64,000 nt of DNA from Lachnospiraceae bacterium (GTDB lineage: Bacteria > Bacillota_A > Clostridia > Lachnospirales > Lachnospiraceae). The translations under genes were made by a program, and so were the position numbers. Location: positions 1-64,000 of the forward strand of contig JAFUOI010000002.1 in the NCBI GenBank assembly GCA_017482005.1, read 5' to 3'. The number at the start of each line of letters is the position of its first letter. Position 1 is the first letter of the stretch. Below the pieces are notes generated by a model that saw only the letters and a program-made list of their open reading frames with translations, had not been told where the DNA came from and did not search any database. Below, in pieces: positions 62,720 through 64,000 of this stretch.

Positions 62720-64000
62720 TTACCTCTTTCCTTTCCGAATAGTCATTATACCATTTCTTAGCAATATGTCAGCATAATCAATATCATCAGCCGATGTATT
62801 TGAAACGACTCTATTATATGATATATGTACACCATCCGTATTCATTTGAGGTTTATGAGTATGAGGAAAGCCAAATCCTGGCTCACTCTTACCGATATTG
62901 TGAATTTGAAACCAATCTCCTTTTTCTCCTGTTCCAATAAGATTATAATTTTTGCTAGTATCCATAGCAGTGCCATTCGGTGTTACTATAAAATCCGGCT
63001 TTGTGTCACTTCTACTAATTATATTTGTAGCGCTACTTCCACTCTTACTAGCGCCTTTCCCAACTTCTTCCGCCACATTCACAGTAGTCTTTGCGCTACT
63101 TTTCGCTGCTTCTGCTGCTTCGCCGGCGACTTTTGAAGCTTTCTTTGTCGCTTTCTTGACGATATTGGCTAATGCCTGCTTGGTCTTACTTGCTTTCTTA
63201 CCAAACTTTGTGGTCGCTTCTGCAATGTTTTGGGCTTTTGCGAATTTCTTCACGAAGGATGCTGTTTTAGTTAAAAGTTTTCCGGCTTTGATTACGCCTT
63301 TGACTCCGACTGCAACTGCGATTCCAACGACCGGAAGGGCACACATCAGGGATAAGGCAGCGTTTTTCATATCGCCTTCTGCCATGTATAGGAGTGCATT
63401 TGCAACGTCTGCCCCGCTCCAGAACAATCCGAGGAAATCAAGGAAGGAGTGTGCTTTACTGTACGGGTTCTGCGGTGAGAGTCCGAATGGATCCAGCTGG
63501 TTGACCGGATTTCCCTGGGCATAGGCATAGCGGTTTAGGCTCTGGCTTTCTGCCGGGGTTCCTTCGACGATATCACGGTTGATGAATCGTCTGATTACCG
63601 GATTGTAGTATCTGGCTCTCATGTAGTACAAGCTGTTTGTATCCGTCTGCACACCGAATTCGCCGTTGTAGAGGAAGCGGATTCCTGTTTCTCTGAGTAC
63701 CTCAGATACTGTTTTCTGCTGTCCGTTTTGAGTCAGCATGTTGGTATTGCCCTGATAGATTCCGGTCAGTTTTCCGTAGGTGTCATACGCGAAGCGGTAT
63801 TTCAGCTTTCCTGCTTCTGTTGTGATCTCTGTCGTACTTCCGAGGTTGTCAAAGTGATAGTACAACGTTTGTTTTGTGCTGTCACTCTGCTCGCTGAGTA
63901 AGCCAATACCGTAAGTATACGTTTTTGTCTCAGTTGTCTCATAGATTCCAAGGCTATTCTTTTCCTGTATTGTCTCAGTCAGGAGCTGGCTATACGTCGT
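62720..64000 (-). CDS. Rhs1: C-terminal part of an Rhs polymorphic toxin (runs off the window)
   Basis: The frame is open to the window edge. YD-type sequence, core YYMRARYYNPVIRRFINRD, DPFGL, a hydrophobic pre-toxin region, Lys/Ala helices, then the junction GASKSGSSATN. The toxin tip (about 100 residues) has DTKPDFIVTPNGTAM and FGFPHTHKPQ; the paired His hint at a metal-dependent nuclease, but no family could be named. Its N-terminal secretion part should lie to the right. Probably the expressed member of the array. Confidence 0.8.
   Translation of the reverse strand, partial: TTYSQLLTETIQEKNSLGIYETTETKTYTYGIGLLSEQSDSTKQTLYYHFDNLGSTTEITTEAGKLKYRFAYDTYGKLTGIYQGNTNMLTQNGQQKTVSEVLRETGIRFLYNGEFGVQTDTNSLYYMRARYYNPVIRRFINRDIVEGTPAESQSLNRYAYAQGNPVNQLDPFGLSPQNPYSKAHSFLDFLGLFWSGADVANALLYMAEGDMKNAALSLMCALPVVGIAVAVGVKGVIKAGKLLTKTASFVKKFAKAQNIAEATTKFGKKASKTKQALANIVKKATKKASKVAGEAAEAAKSSAKTTVNVAEEVGKGASKSGSSATNIISRSDTKPDFIVTPNGTAMDTSKNYNLIGTGEKGDWFQIHNIGKSEPGFGFPHTHKPQMNTDGVHISYNRVVSNTSADDIDYADILLRNGIMTIRKGKR
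63039..64000. repeat. Rhs core direct repeat, copy 1 (matches 57967-58928)
   Basis: Same strand and phase as the core at 58 kb, constant offset 5072 bp. The homology starts exactly at the junction codons before the toxin tips and continues past the window edge. Confidence 0.9.

Overview
KIND OF ORGANISM. The gene content and order point to a low-to-mid GC Gram-positive of the class Clostridia, most likely family Lachnospiraceae (Roseburia/Lachnospira/Butyrivibrio-like). Pointers are the ylxM-ffh-rpsP-khpA-rimM-trmD order, the yceD-rpmF-plsX-acpP-rnc-smc-ftsY cluster, lepB-rnhB-ylqG-ylqH-yraN, paired UPF0237/UPF0210 genes, and strong Shine-Dalgarno sequences (GGAGG) on almost every gene. Genus was not determined; no rRNA or tRNA gene was recognised. 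LAYOUT. Nearly everything is on the minus strand, so transcription mostly runs from high to low coordinates. 1-4.8 kb: phospholipid genes gpsA and plsY, the ribosome GTPase der, then a divergent PRPP synthetase. 4.8-9.6 kb: a two-component system, pgeF and yraN. 9.6-17.2 kb: flagellar-type ylqH/ylqG, rnhB, two signal peptidases around rbgA, a polytopic GT-C-like protein and rplS. 17.3-25.4 kb: a second polytopic protein, a NatAB-type ABC exporter whose permease is fused to a CPBP protease, trmD-rimM, and the khpA-rpsP-ffh-ylxM unit. 25.4-28 kb: a hybrid sensor kinase that has lost both phosphorylation residues, and a YitT protein. 28-36.7 kb: a run of housekeeping genes (ilvA, ftsY, smc, rnc, acpP, plsX, rpmF, yceD) fed by a perfect-consensus promoter. 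36.8-44.2 kb: paralogues of the two polytopic protein families, small unknowns, pta and tmcAL. 44.3-53.3 kb: a small repeat ORF, then DUF711, ACT, MBL-fold, FtsA-like, coaE, polA and a zinc-finger membrane protein, all co-oriented. ACCESSORY END (53.4-64 kb). AT-rich and modular. A two-gene AAA ATPase plus RloB/TOPRIM-like pair, a defence candidate, lies between two copies of a structured palindromic element (P1, P2). Next comes a polymorphic-toxin locus. It holds two nearly identical Rhs C-terminal cores, about 5.07 kb apart in direct orientation, each with its own toxin tip and immunity gene. Between and beyond them are orphan toxin tips that start with the last codons of the Rhs core but have no start codon: a GIY-YIG nuclease with an Imm26-like partner, a PD-(D/E)XK-like nuclease with an Imm70-like partner, and a ParB-like domain. 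Immunity genes without toxins are also present. A hairpin repeat (31-bp hairpin plus 31-bp conserved spacer) sits at the module borders, and in the three orphan tips examined its spacer puts a stop codon in frame just before the shared junction. HOW IT WORKS TOGETHER (inference). The Rhs region looks like a cassette array. An expressed Rhs gene carries one toxin tip; silent tips wait behind hairpin borders and can be joined to the core by recombination through the shared junction or the roughly 1-kb direct repeat, while the retained immunity genes protect the cell. Two tips also carry the residues LELDLQFFA at the core/toxin joint. This matches the processing site of ribosomal protein L27 cut by the protease Prp and suggests a release mechanism. 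The rest of the window is ordinary core genome. LIMITS. All family calls are from reading motifs; no database search was run.
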